A stretch of DNA of 64,000 nucleotides from Nemopilema nomurai (lineage: Eukaryota > Cnidaria > Scyphozoa > Rhizostomeae > Rhizostomatidae): the NCBI GenBank assembly GCA_003864495.1, contig ML133455.1:1612001-1676000 (forward strand), in the 5' to 3' direction. Each line of letters opens with the position of its first letter. Position 1 is the stretch's first letter. Shown one piece after another: positions 37,365 to 61,589 of the stretch. The position numbers and the translations under genes are program-made. The notes beneath the pieces were generated by a model. It saw nothing but the letters and a program-made list of their open reading frames with translations. It was not told where the DNA came from and made no database searches.

Positions 37365-38822
37365 CTATGATTTCTCTACTAAGAGAATTTGAATATCCAT
37401 AACATTAGTACCTGTAAGTCCTGTCACAAAAAGATTGGAGCCATTGCCAAAGGTAGAAAAGTAGTTGTAAGATGCATTATCATCCAAATATTCACGAATC
37501 TTTAGCTCAAGTTTATTTTCCTGAAGAAACAGGTCTTCTGTAAAAGTTGCACCAGCTGCAGGTGTTGGGCCATCTTGGCCATCTGTTCCAGCTGACAAAA
37601 AGCAATAAGAAACACCAGGATTCTTCAATGAAAGGTTCCTTCTGTTAGCTAACTCTCTAAATTTATAACCAGTCCATAGCACAAGTTCTTGGTTTCTGCC
37701 ACCTTGCCCATTGCCTTTGACATGAACTGTAGTTTCACCAGCTGTCAATAAGCATAACCTGCCATTACTCTCAAACATTTTGCAAGCTTCTTTTACTAGA
37801 TTAAAATCAAAACAAAGCTCTGATTGGGGAACTACACCATGCACCATCCATAGTAGAATATTTGAAAAACTACTTGCAACACATTGTACATCATCAGCTA
37901 AACTATCACTCAGAATCATGACAGGATACCCCAGTCTTTCTGCCATTCCTTTACATTCATGAATTGCTACTTCATTGTTACCAATGATAACATTCTGAAC
38001 ATTTTGAAAATCATCAATGCTTTGGGGCGGATCTGATTGCTTTTGTGATAAATATGCTGTTACTGCTGCAGGGTAATTTTCAACATTGCCAAAATTTTTC
38101 AAAATCGTTAGGCAATCTGCTGGTTGTGATGTATCTTTGCATGTTGATCCTGAGGCGATTAAATCAATAGGATCACCAATTACATCTGACAGAATTAACG
38201 ATACAACAGACTTGCTTTTAGCCATTGAAGCTAACTTGCCACCCTTCAGTCTTGATAAATGTTTTCTTACAGTATTCAGCTCCTGAATAGAAGCCCCACC
38301 TTTTGAAAGTTGTTTGATGGTTTCAAGTTTATCGGTGAGAGAAATTTCTGTGACAGGGGCTGGAAGCAATGCTGACCCACCTCCTGATATCAGGACAATC
38401 AAAATGTCTTTTTCATTCAAACCCTTGACAAAATTTTCGATCTCTAATGCAGTTTGCATGGCAGCCATGTCAGGAAGATTGTTTTTTGCACCTTCCTTGG
38501 CTAAAATCTTACTTTCTTTACAAAGGAGCATGTTTCTGGCACCTTTAAAGGAGCTGTTCATAAGGGATTTACTAATTCCCAATGGGACACTGATGATGCC
38601 TCTTTGGAGGTGATCTTTGAGCAGGCTTTCAACAGCATTTGCCATTCCTAGAACGGCTTTACCGAAACCCACAACAAATACATTCTTGTCTAGCTTGTAG
38701 TTTTGTCCTCCCACAAATAGCCGCCCTTCCTGGACTTTCAGGTTGTTTTGAATCAAGGACCTGGGTAGCACTGATTCGAGTCCACTTTTGAAAATCTGCT
38801 TCGCGATATCTTTGAGTGTCAT
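37365..38822 (-). CDS. GLYCTK: Glycerate 2-kinase, MOFRL family
   Basis: Phosphorylates D-glycerate to 2-phosphoglycerate in serine and fructose breakdown. 485 residues from ATG 38820-38822 in one uninterrupted exon. Family hallmarks in order: GFGKAVLGMANAVESLL, LISGGGSALLPAP, ELNTVRKHLSRLKGGKLA, LILSDVIGDPIDLIASG, then the C-terminal MOFRL part with LLTAGETTVHVKGNGQGGRN and SAGTDGQDGPTPAAGA, ending near TGLTGTNVMD as in the human enzyme. Upstream of the ATG the frame remains open for about 25 codons (RGRAARSASHF) to a good acceptor (TTTATTTAG, ends 38883). A first exon adding a mitochondrial-type leader is therefore possible, as in human GLYCTK. Divergent from POLQ. Confidence 0.96.
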   Translation of the reverse strand: MTLKDIAKQIFKSGLESVLPRSLIQNNLKVQEGRLFVGGQNYKLDKNVFVVGFGKAVLGMANAVESLLKDHLQRGIISVPLGISKSLMNSSFKGARNMLLCKESKILAKEGAKNNLPDMAAMQTALEIENFVKGLNEKDILIVLISGGGSALLPAPVTEISLTDKLETIKQLSKGGASIQELNTVRKHLSRLKGGKLASMAKSKSVVSLILSDVIGDPIDLIASGSTCKDTSQPADCLTILKNFGNVENYPAAVTAYLSQKQSDPPQSIDDFQNVQNVIIGNNEVAIHECKGMAERLGYPVMILSDSLADDVQCVASSFSNILLWMVHGVVPQSELCFDFNLVKEACKMFESNGRLCLLTAGETTVHVKGNGQGGRNQELVLWTGYKFRELANRRNLSLKNPGVSYCFLSAGTDGQDGPTPAAGATFTEDLFLQENKLELKIREYLDDNASYNYFSTFGNGSNLFVTGLTGTNVMDIQILLVEKS

Positions 38823-38930
38823 AATTCCTTCCAGCAGCAAAACGAAATGTGATGCAGATCTTGCTGCCCTTCCACGACAATATGCTAAATAAAAACAGAG
38901 CCCCTGTTTCTACCTTACGTGGAAACCTCC

Positions 38931-38980
38931 ACTGATCTCTATAAAAGACTCTATTAAAGACTTTTATTGAGATCAGTGGG
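38931..38980. mobile_element. 50-bp palindromic insertion with 8-bp target duplication
   Basis: Starts ACTGATCTCTATAAAAGACT and folds back on ACTTTTATTGAGATCAGT, with one or two mismatches. It is flanked by AAACCTCC at 38923-38930 and 38981-38988. Size and 8-bp repeat suggest a miniature hAT-type element, or a fold-back formed at a repaired break. Confidence 0.6.
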
Positions 38981-39038
38981 AAACCTCCAAGTTATGGAGG
39001 AGCCTCGTAAAAGCGTTATACGCATGCGCCAATATAAA

Positions 39039-39086
39039 ATGGCGGTTGTTTTTGAATGGAAAATTCATTCACTTCCAATACTGTAA
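39039..39086 (+). other. Short upstream ORF before POLQ
   Basis: ATGGCGG... encodes 15 codons and a TAA, ends 97 bp before the POLQ ATG and lies in a different frame. If included in the transcript it could dampen POLQ translation. The transcription start is unknown. Confidence 0.35.
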
Positions 39087-39183
39087 TCGGAACCTGCCAG
39101 CTTCCGTACGCAAAAAGAGCATTAAAAATGTAAAATTAGAGTTTTTATATCAGAGAAGCTGCATTTTGGCAAGCAACATTGAG

Positions 39184-52121
<12,938 letters not shown>

Positions 52122-55100
52122 TGTACATCGCTTTTTATTTATTGAACTCTAACAGGATTTAATGTAGCGTATAATCTTATTTATTTAAAAAGTGCCAAAT
52201 GTGAAATTTTTGTAATCATATGTCATACTAGAACTTCTTTATGTGACACCTACGTTAAGATATTACTACATTTAGGCTTTGTATAGACGCAAAATGACAT
52301 AAACAATTGCTATGTAATTTTCAAATAACTTTATTGTCCGTTTTGGGGTGAGGAAACATTGAACTTACTGTTCAAGTCAAAAGTCAAAAGACTTGCTGAG
52401 CTAACAGAGCCACAAAGGATTTTCAAATAGACAACAAAATCATAGTCCTTAAGTTCGTAGGTTATTCTAGATTATTGTTACTATGTTCATTGTATGTACC
52501 ACATCTCAATAACATAGAGAATATCAGATTTGACAACATGTTTAAGAAAATTTATTCTTCCAAGTTGGAGCTGTTGAAATGTCAGCATCAATGAACATTG
52601 ATTGATTAACTTTAATAAAGATAAGTTGTTCATGTAGCCAGTTTTGAAATAACTGATTATTTGGAGATTCGCAGTACATTGAGAGCCGTAACTAAAAATA
52701 TGGAAAATGGGGATATGAACCGAAAAAGTTTGACTTATGAATGTCATTTCGGCTCTAGAGTTTTCTACAACATCTACTTATATGATCTATTCTATAAGCT
52801 GTAATGGGAAAAGTATATCTACCAAACTATACACCCTAATATGTTGGTCATCTATCCAAGTCATACATCTTTCATTTCATTTCATACAGTGTTCATTTTC
52901 ATTTGTTGAAACCAAACAAGCCAATAACAATAGCATGGTAGAGGGTTTTGAAATGATATTTTCATGAAAATTAGTAGAATACTGTTAACTTCAGCATTTC
53001 GATGTCTATTAACTGAAAACTAGAAGATGCGTATATAGAGCAAAGCGATAAAGGCTTCCCGAATTGTTGACTCAAACAAGGAGCCTTGTTCCGCTTTATG
53101 TTAATTCATTTAGAAGAGTTAAGCTGGTTCGTAAAACATTAGAGAAAAATTCCAAAAAAAATTTCACACAAAGACCTAGTTGGAAAACGTACACAAAAAG
53201 AAACTGTGCAAGGCACGAAAGGTCTTATGATGAAGTAGTGGTTAATTTTTTACGAGATCGTCAACATCAGACCATTAGGCCTAGTTTTTAATCATATTCT
53301 AACTTCATCAATAGCTCAATCCAAGCTTTTTAAGAGCAGAAGGGAGTAAAACGCACGAGCTTAAACTTGCTCATCAAGTTAAGTGGGTGTACAGTTAAGG
53401 GTCTCTTCTATTCTGGCCATGCTAACACGTTTTTCCCGCTGATAAGACCTTGAGCAATATTGCAATGAGCCTGAAGACGTAGATTTGTTTTTGACGCAGA
53501 ACGGTTACTTCTAACAGACGTTGTGGAAGTTATTACAGCCATTTCAAGCTTTTCACTATTACAGTTTCTTTGTCGATTGGCCTACCTAGAATCCGTTTAT
53601 CTCCAAGTTAGGCCTGCTAATCTCTAGCTACGCCTCTTTCGAGTATACGCGCTAATTATTTCGTAATCTAAGGATGAATTGGTCCATATTGGTCCTTGCA
53701 TATAAATAACGAGTAAAATGGTACAAAAAGAGCACAGAATGCTGCTTAATGCACTGGTAGTGCTTCATACACAAACGCATCTCGAATTCACAACACATCA
53801 ATGGGCTTCACTCCTAGTGTGTACTGTGTCATTATCAGAATCGTGTCCGTTTAACAAGTCTTGTATATAAGCTGACACCTAGCCTTGAACAAAAAATGTT
53901 GGAAATCCGTGCATCGAAGATAGACTGTGTTTTGCGTCTAGCAAGCGGGTAAGCTTAAACCCATTGAAATGCAGTGGCCTTTGTAATGCCCAAGAGAATA
54001 TGCACAAAAACACGAAACTCTCTATGGGATTCTATACAAAATAGTTGTTTGAGAATGAAGTACCGGAACAACACCCTTGTCAAGCGCTTTCCACCCCTTT
54101 TCAATGATGTTTTAAGCAAATCAACAATCAACGCTTAAGCTGATTTGAATTGCATTGTTTTTTTAATTGGGCAACTTATGTCCATTAATCTACTTTAAAA
54201 GTACAAATTTTCCGAATCTTGCCAAATAGAAAAATCACATAGGCATAGATAATCCTACTTCCTTTGATGTTTTGAAAGCTCAGACTTTAGTTGTGTAAAT
54301 GTTGAAAAGACATGTATGTCAACATTTTGCATGCACTTTTAGACAAAAATTACGAAAATACTTGTATGCATTCAGTTTTGATAACATTTTTGTCCAGTTT
54401 GGTTTGGTGTATATGTTTCTTAGAGTTTGAGCCAAAATTAGTTGGGATACATGATTCTAATTAGCCTTGAGCTGTCAACTATTTTGAAGCTTGTATGATG
54501 TCGAAACATCACGTTTTCCAACACACAAACAAGTTTTCCAGAGGTGAATGCAGAGATCTTAAATCCATTGCACATCTTTAACCAACCTTTGCGTCGCTTT
54601 AAACACAGAGTAGCAATTCTATTCTGTGTTATAAATATTCGAATGTTAGATGTTATAAATAGTCAATTTTATGCATTTTACTCCATTCTCACCCCTCTAA
54701 AGTCTTGGGGTGTTTTGAAGTGTTAATCTGATTTACTGCTAATGTTGAATGTTGAATTTAATGTTGAAATTTTATGTACAACTTAATATCAAGATTCCCA
54801 ATGTTTCTAACTGGAAATTACAAAAAGGGCTTCGCAGATCCCCCAAGGACCTCCTATCGGCACAAAGAACGCCATTGTTTTCGTTGCAGCCAAAAATTAA
54901 ATAGGATTATTGAGACTTCTTTTGTCCCGGGCTATGCTGTACCAATCAGGTTGCGTTCTATTTGGAATCGATTGTCCAGAGCAGGACGCGAGTTAATTAA
55001 CATAATCAAAATGACAATAGCCGTTAAGAATCAAGCGCTTGTGGACACACCTGAAAACTCGTTGTTCGTCTAGCAAGTGACGATTCCAGGTGAAGCATCG

Positions 55101-55133
55101 AAAGAGGACAGCAGCAATTCAAGTAAGCACAAA
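52122..55133. other. Intergenic downstream of POLQ, no gene seen
   Basis: AT-rich with no recognisable exon on either strand. Small frames at 53064-53291 and 54774-55073 lack homology I know and show no convincing splice context. Confidence 0.55.
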
Positions 55134-55572
55134 ATGGCATTTTCGGTAGCAGCCTTGCGAAGGTCCTATTTCTACTTGTTCTGTCTTACCACAACGCAGA
55201 CGCTGCACTAAAGATCCAAGATCTGTCCCACACGTTCGATAATACCACACTGTATTGGCCAACATTGATGGCAGATCGGTTTCGATTCACGAAGAAAGTC
55301 ACCGTTGGCAGCGGCGCCACGTACTACGCAATGAACACGTTCTGTGCCGCAGAGCACGGTGGCACGCACATGGATGCGCCGTCGCATTTTGTACTTGGGA
55401 AGCAGGCGGCAAATGAAGTGCCTCTCTCACAACTCATAGGTCTGGCTGCGGTTATTGACGTCAGCAGCGAGTCAAAGGCACCACGATTATCTTATCGGCC
55501 AGGCCGATTTTGAGAGATACGAGAAGAAGCATGGAAGGATACCCGACCAGTCGATCATTCTTTTGCAAACAG
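55134..55572 (+). pseudogene. Kynurenine-formamidase-like cyclase, first exon with frame breaks
   Basis: Homologous along its length to the exon at 58167-58593 and ending at the same intron position (ACAG|GTACGT). It has the family metal-binding signature EHGGTHMDAPSHF and PLSQLIGLAAVIDV. The frame carrying the domain begins with a secretory-looking LFLLVLSYHNADA, but the only nearby ATG (55134) is in another frame. A second break near 55480 (GCA then one stray C before CACGAT) moves the end, IGQADFERYEKKHGRI, into another frame. Either a decaying duplicate or an exon hit by indel errors. No later exons seen. Family members are metal-dependent hydrolases of the cyclase fold. Confidence 0.75.
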
Positions 55573-58166
55573 GTACGTGACGTCAGATTACGTTCTACGC
55601 CTTCATGTGAAGGATGAGTCGGAGAGACCAGATAGGTGTGACTAGTGATACGCCCACACTGCTTTGTTTGGGGGGGGGGGTTGTTTCGAGGGAATGACCG
55701 TTTTTGTGTACGAAGAATTGAGCACACTATGTAGTGGGTCGAGGGGAACGCAATCATATATATATAGAAACGCTCTTCCGTAACTTTTTTGCTATGCAAG
55801 GCATGCTCTTTTTCCTGTAATTACGATACCGATTTATATTGCTTGCGGCCACGAAATGACTTTGACTCAACTTAGCATCTGAAGCCAACTAATTTTGCGT
55901 AACCATTTTGATTAGTGCATCGGTGTCAATCATCATGACTTTGACAGCTTCATTGTTCTCAACAAACGATCCTCAAACTGCATCGGTCCCCAGACCTCTG
56001 AGTGAAGATAAATCAGCGTTTTGCATCGGTTGACCGATGCAATCCAAAGTTTGATATTAAGCAATATTCCCTTCACTGCCGTTGTTCGTCGCGGTTTCGC
56101 CTGAAAAGCCCACCCAAAGATAAAATCATTGTAAATAACGACCGGGAAGAAATTGATTGCAGCCCTACATGCTATCAAAAGGCCAAAAAATAGTTTCCTA
56201 ACAACAGAGTTTTTGTTTTCAAAGCAGGGCAAAGGCGTTTGACCAAATGTATCTAAAAGGGCGTGCCCATGCTTTCTGAGAGTTTAAAGGGCGTGGTCTC
56301 AGAAAATTTTCTTGGGCCCATACCCCCTTATTTCAATCGATCACTAATATTTCTGGATCCACCCCTGCTACAAAACGTCTTTTAGAATTGGTAAACCAAA
56401 ACTCCTTGAACCGTACAGTTTACGATAGGATCAGACCCACAGGGTAACAACGTTCTTCCGTGTATGGTTTACCAAAACCTAATAAAGAAAAGTCCCGCTT
56501 TGACCGATTTTGTCTATGATTGGATCTTCACAACATGAGTTAGCTAAGTGGCTATCCGAAATTTTGGACCCGGTCAGAGCATAACAAACAACTTGCAAAA
56601 GATATAATACAAAACTTAAATTATACTGTGACCACTATGTTGTCGCGTCAGTCCTGGGTACAATGCTCCCTGCAAGATGTTAATCACGTGGTTACGCCCA
56701 AAATAAATTTCAGTGGTGTTTTGAGTGGGGGTCCAGGGGGCATGGCCCCAGGCCCCACGCCTTTGGTAGCCCAGAAGGGGCCCACAACGTGGGAAAAATT
56801 TAAAGAAATCAGAGGAAGTCACAGTCTCTATGTAAGATGAATCATGTTTAAAAAAAGTCTGTAAACAACTGACAAGATGAATAATTAGAACAATACAAGG
56901 CAGCACCTTGAGGCATAACAATTTTAACGGAAAGGAACTTGTAGAATAATCTTGGCTAAAAAAACATTTTCAAACAAGTGCCCGCAGATAATTTAGTTCC
57001 AGGGCCCCGAAGTCCCTTAAACCGCCACTGTTTAATTTATGCAATTTTACGAAATGATGGCGCACGGGGGTACGCTCTATGATTCTAATAATTATGAATT
57101 TCTTTCATATATGGTGTGAACCTGGTTTGATGTTTTTTAAACCTTCTGTGGACCATGTGCCATTTTCTAGTCGTACCCCCACTTCATACGTCAATAGTCA
57201 AATTGCTATGGACACCACAACATTCTCTCTCACTTTTGCATTCATACTTGTTTCTGCAAACAAATAACAGGCTTTTCTACCTACGCCCCCCCCCTCCCCT
57301 AAAATGCTGGTTTCTGGTGGGAAATTTCGGTCATTTCGGTCAATCTATTTACCGAGGATCCAAGATCGAACATTGGGTATACACGCTTTTTTATAAGGAA
57401 CCTACCTCAAGGCCTAGTTCCCAAAGTTCTTTATTCGTAGACCTCAAACCATCAGATTTTAGTACCAAAAGTTCCTTACAAGTTCCTTAAGTTCTCACTT
57501 TAAGTGCTTTGGCTGCAATAAGCCTTAACATTTAATAGAGAGAGGGGCGAGACAGCATATGCGGAAACTACTCAATGAAGCACTTGACACACAAATAGCA
57601 AACAATCTATGCGAGTATTGACTGCAAATGAATGGAACTGGCTTTTTAGTTCTTGGTGCTTGCAAAAATTTCAAATCGAAAGGTTCCTTAGTGTTTACGT
57701 TTTTAGTAGTATAAGTTCTTTAAATATTTTGGCCTTCCACATAGGTAGGTTCCTTATAAAGTGGTTCCTTATAAAAAAGCGTGTACTGCGGGGGAGCAAG
57801 GGCATTTTGGAGAATGTGGCCATGTTTTCATTGTTTGGTTATCAAAGGGTTACTACAATTTCATGAGCCAATGAACTAACCTAAGTCAAATTTAACCGGT
57901 TCAAAATCCAACCGTTGGCGACGCCGGCGTAACAGAACCCCGCCAAGAAAGAGCCACGTCCAAAAAGGCGTAAAATGAGCTCTGTTGTGGGTGTGGTGAT
58001 TTGTGTTTCAGGCCGACGTCAATGCCGTTTCAGCAACACAGCGAGCTGGAAACCGCGCGTTTACTTTGTATGGGCCTACAATAGGAATTTCGTGTTTGCA
58101 TAGGAGCAGTTGTGACACGAACCATTCTGTTTTGTCAAGACGTTCGTGCGGCAGGGATTCGAAAAT
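55573..58166. other. Intergenic/intronic between the two cyclase exons
   Basis: No exon recognised. Contains a G10 run (about 55671), a fragment ending GGATCCACCCCTG (to about 56369) that resembles the right end of the element at 60313-61018, a GC-rich palindromic patch near 56730-56760 and the TIR element at 57382-57783. Confidence 0.5.
57382..57783. mobile_element. TA-flanked inverted-repeat MITE
   Basis: 402 bp with inverted ends CACGCTTTTTTATAAGG (identical for about 21 bp), flanked by TA on both sides (57380-57381, 57784-57785). The right arm has an extra TATAAGGAACC repeat before both arms continue to TACCT. The TA site suggests Tc1/mariner-type mobilisation. No coding capacity. Confidence 0.75.
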
Positions 58167-58593
58167 ATGGCGGCAACAGTAGGACTATGCTTGTCTTTTC
58201 TTGCGACATTTTGTTTTGATATTTTGGATGCAAAGCAGATTGTTGACCTGTCGTATACATATGACAATAAGACACTGGCGTGGCCTACGGAGATAAACGG
58301 GAGGTTTCGCTTCACGAAGAGAGAGAGATACGACTCGCCGCATTACGAAGCGAACAGTTTCGCTGTGGCCGAGCACGCGGGCACCCACATCGACGCCCCG
58401 AGACATTTTGCAGCTGGCGCGTATGGGGTGGCCAGGATTCCTCTCTCGCAACTGATTGGGTTGTCTGTTGTTGTCGATGTTTCGGAGCACGCTAAGCGGA
58501 ATAGGGATCTTCAAATTGGCGAAGTGCATTTTCGCGAATACGAAAGGAAATACGGTCGAATTGCCGACGATTCAATCGTTTTACTGTATACTG
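58167..58593 (+). CDS. Secreted kynurenine-formamidase-like cyclase, first exon
   Basis: 142 codons plus one base from ATG 58167, ending TATACTG|GTGAGT. The N-terminus is hydrophobic (MAATVGLCLSFLATFCF), a likely signal peptide. It is followed by the cyclase-family start QIVDLSYTYDNKTLAWPT, the metal-binding signature EHAGTHIDAPRHF (HxGTHxDxPxHF) and PLSQLIGLSVVVDVSEHAK. Family members hydrolyse N-formylkynurenine or similar cyclic or amide substrates using Zn or Mn. The substrate here is unknown. Downstream exons carrying the rest of the domain are not visible in the remaining 5.4 kb, so introns are long or the gene continues past the window. The start-codon context ATGGCGGC resembles a YY1 site. 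Confidence 0.88.
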
Positions 58594-58850
58594 GTGAGTA
58601 GTGGCTGTAACAATTTCTAATCCGATTCGCCAACATCGATGGAAGATATTTCTGGTTACCATGATAACGCACATTCGCTCCTTCGCTTCCGGGTGTAAAG
58701 TTGTCAGATCACCTTTTTTCGTTAAGGGTGTTGTTTTCAATGGCGAGAATCCTATCCTTGTATTGAGCCCCTAAATGATTCACACAAAGGCAGCAGAAGG
58801 CAGTCGCACTGTAATGTATTAGGGCACACCACCCACGGCTCTAGGGGATA

Positions 58851-58898
58851 TTGACGGAGGGGGTCATTGACGGAGGGGGTCATTGACGGAGGGGGTCA
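58851..58898. repeat. Three-copy 16-bp tandem repeat
   Basis: TTGACGGAGGGGGTCA occurs three times without change. Confidence 0.95.
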
Positions 58899-59659
58899 TT
58901 GGGGTTTTTGCGCATAGCGGATTTCGGATTGGTTTTGGTACGGAAATGAGGGGATTACGGATATTGGGATTACCTGGGGGATTACGGCTATGGGCTCTGT
59001 TTTGCGGAAAGCGGAAGTTTTTGAGTAATAATACTTGCCAAACTGGCTGACATGATCTTAAAGTCCTTGAAATAAGATTCTGAGATATCAACCCTAAAAT
59101 GCCCTAAATAACCAAACACAAACCAAAACAACCAGCCAAAGAGGATAGCCGTATCAACAACGACAACACAAAAATTTGGGGGCGGAACGGTTACTGAGTT
59201 ATTAAAACTGTCTGCATGACTGATTCAGTTCGGTGCAAATTTGTTTGGCTTTACGTCCACTTTAGGACAAAATCGAACAAAAGCAAAAACCAATTATTTA
59301 TCCCGATTTACATATTGGATTTCTAGGGGCTTTGTGACAAATTTATGAAGTTAGATCCTGGACAAAAATACCGATTCGTGGTTTCGGCACGTCACCGCTT
59401 TGTTTCGTAGATATTATGAATCGTGTTAGGCCCGAGTTGCATGCCGTAGAATTCATTTCCGCTTGTTCAGCGACCAGGCCTAATCCAGAAGCGATGTTGG
59501 GCCTTGATTTTTTTCCTTTTCTTGATTCGATAGCTACAAGCAGCTATTCCTTTCATCAGCAATTTTCTTCGTGCCAGATAGTTTTGAGTAATACTGTTCT
59601 GCTGCAATAAAGTGGTAAAACCAGCAGGCAAAATTGGCTGGAAAAAGGCAACGTGATCT

Positions 59660-59906
59660 GTAACGAGGTTTCGGAGTGAAAACCACTTCGGATTCAGTGT
59701 TTACACAAGAAAGAATGCGGAGCGAAGTACTTCGGATTGATTTTCACTTCGCCTCCAAAGCGGAGTGACTTTCACTCCGGTTACGCCCACCGAAGTACTT
59801 CGGATACCCCTATAGCGTCGCCGGCCTCAGCGTCGTGTAACTGAAACCCCTATGCGAAGTGAAAAGCAATCCGAAGTGAACCCAACCCGGCGTCGTGTAA
59901 CTGCGG
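59660..59906. repeat. Palindrome-rich GAAGTG/CACTTC repeat block
   Basis: Contains the palindrome CGAAGTACTTCG twice (59723-59734, 59791-59802), CGTCGTGTAACTG twice (about 59831 and 59891), and several GAAGTGAAAA/CACTTCGGATT pairs in both orientations. It looks like a nested inverted-repeat element; ends not resolved. Confidence 0.6.
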
Positions 59907-60312
59907 CCTATCATTCGATACACCAAATCGCTGCACGATGACGTTGTTCAGCGCGTTGTTCCCCGTGCTTTTAGACGTGTCGACGTACTGTTTTGCACTG
60001 CGTCGAGGCGTCGACCTGTTTTGGCGAAGAACAAAATTAAACATGGAAGCCAAAAACGCAGAATTTTTTTAGAGCTTCCTTCAAAATTGAATATAGTTAG
60101 TATTGGAATGGAGCAAGAAAATTGCGTGAATCTAGTAGGGTGTCATTTTTCATGTACCCACATGGATAGGCAAAATATTTGGAAAACCTTGAAAATCTTC
60201 GAAAATTGCCAAAAATCTTTTATCCAAATTCGCAACCAACAACATGCTACATTTCATGCCCACAGAAATGTTTGATCTACAATGTTATCACATTTTTAGT
60301 GCGCTTTCTACT

Positions 60313-61018
60313 CAGGGGCGAATCCAGACGTTAGCAACCTTTGCGCGAGCATAATTCAGATTTCCTCAAACAATTTCCTTTTACATCAATTAACGTCTCC
60401 AATGCCACAAAAGTTCTTCCTGTTCTCTGGAATTACATCACAACCTATTGCCGCTATTGCTGTTGCTTCGTTCGTCAAGCCAATCACAGGAAAGTTGAGC
60501 TATGCTAAATTTGGCGCGAGCATAGGTGAAATTTGAACTGTCGAATAAGAAACCGAGTTGACCTATGCAATTGTTGTAGAAAGTGTCCAATAAAATTCGG
60601 TGCAGACTCAAATAGCCAATCAAAATACAAGTTGACCTATGCAGTTGTTGTTTAACTGTCCAATCAACAGATAGACTGACCTATGCAATTGCATTCGCGA
60701 CCGCTTACGTCAATAGCCTATTCCAAAATTCTGTCGCGTTCAATCTCCCATGAATATGTCAACAATAGCTTGCTCCTTTGTTTCCGTTCTGTGAATGTGA
60801 CGCATTCCTCACAAAACAGGGATCGAAGCCTTTGTTAGATTTTATTATATGATTTTAGCGCTGACCACTCACAAAAATTTTGATCATATGACCAACAACA
60901 GAACAATAGTATTTACATAAAAATGGTGTGGCCTTTATTTTAGACAGCCTGAAGGGCGTGGCTCTAAAAAATTTCCATTCCTTTGCTGTAGTCAGGTTTC
61001 TCCCTGAATCCGCCCCTG
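60313..61018. mobile_element. Non-autonomous element with CAGGGGCG ends
   Basis: 706 bp beginning CAGGGGCGAATCCAG and ending CTGAATCCGCCCCTG (imperfect inverse). It is flanked by CTACT (60308-60312, 61019-61023). No transposase. The right part shares AAGGGCGTGG and GGATCC-like end sequence with 56265-56369. A short terminal match and 5-bp duplication suggest a hAT-like family. Confidence 0.7.
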
Positions 61019-61444
61019 CTACTCATAGTCTCTCTGTGGTTTCCAGTTCTTCTCCAAAGTGTTTTCGCTGTGCCACATGGCTGTATTTTACCACGCTGTG
61101 TTCGAACAGAAAGACTTTCAATAGAACTGCTTTTCTCCTGCATCTGAATTCATTATCTTTTCTTTCAAACAGACGTTTAAGAAATTCATCTTTTTAAGAT
61201 CCGCTGACCCGAAAGACCCGCGTGTTGTGCCCAATTGAACACTTAAAGACAAGTAATTGGAAGACAAGTAATTGAAAGACAAGTAAACGCGGTTTTGGAT
61301 TCCTGCCAGTAGGCCAGAAGAGCTAGTGTTTCACCTGGTACTGAAGCTGTTTCCGGGTAAATTTGAATGCCATAACTTCATTGGCACCAAGCTGTGTGCA
61401 CGGTTGAAAGAACATTTTCAAAATGTGACGCGTCTAGGTCAATT

Positions 61445-61589
61445 TTAGCCTGCGTCACAGACCAAAAACTTCCGTGGATAAATTAACTCCACGATTTTGT
61501 GGAGCTGCATAAATTATCCGGACAAGAGAATCGCCCGTAGCGCACAGACCATACACTTCACGGAAGTTTTTGGTCTGTGACACAGGCTA
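61445..61589. mobile_element. Palindromic TAGCCTGCG MITE, second family member
   Basis: 145 bp with about 30-bp inverted arms from TTAGCCTGCGTCACAGACC to its inverse. It is flanked by GGTCAATT on both sides (61437-61444, 61590-61597). Ends share TAGCCTGCGT with the 44431 element but the interiors differ. Confidence 0.88.

Larger units (their letters stand above)
38823..39183. promoter_or_regulatory. Shared GLYCTK-POLQ intergenic promoter region
   Basis: 361 bp separate the two divergent start codons. It contains CGCATGCGCC (39021-39030, NRF1-like) and AAAATGGCGG (YY1-like, 39037-39044), both common in housekeeping bidirectional promoters, and the small palindromic insertion at 38931-38980. 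No TATA box is evident. Confidence 0.6.

Noticed and set aside
53064..53291. 75-codon basic frame
   Set aside because: No homology recognised, no splice or start context, within the length expected by chance.
54774..55073. 99-codon frame upstream of the first cyclase exon
   Set aside because: No recognisable domain and no phase-compatible junction to the cyclase exon.
58864..59091. Pro/Asn/Arg-rich minus-strand frame
   Set aside because: Arises from the 16-bp tandem repeat and adjacent G-rich repeats.
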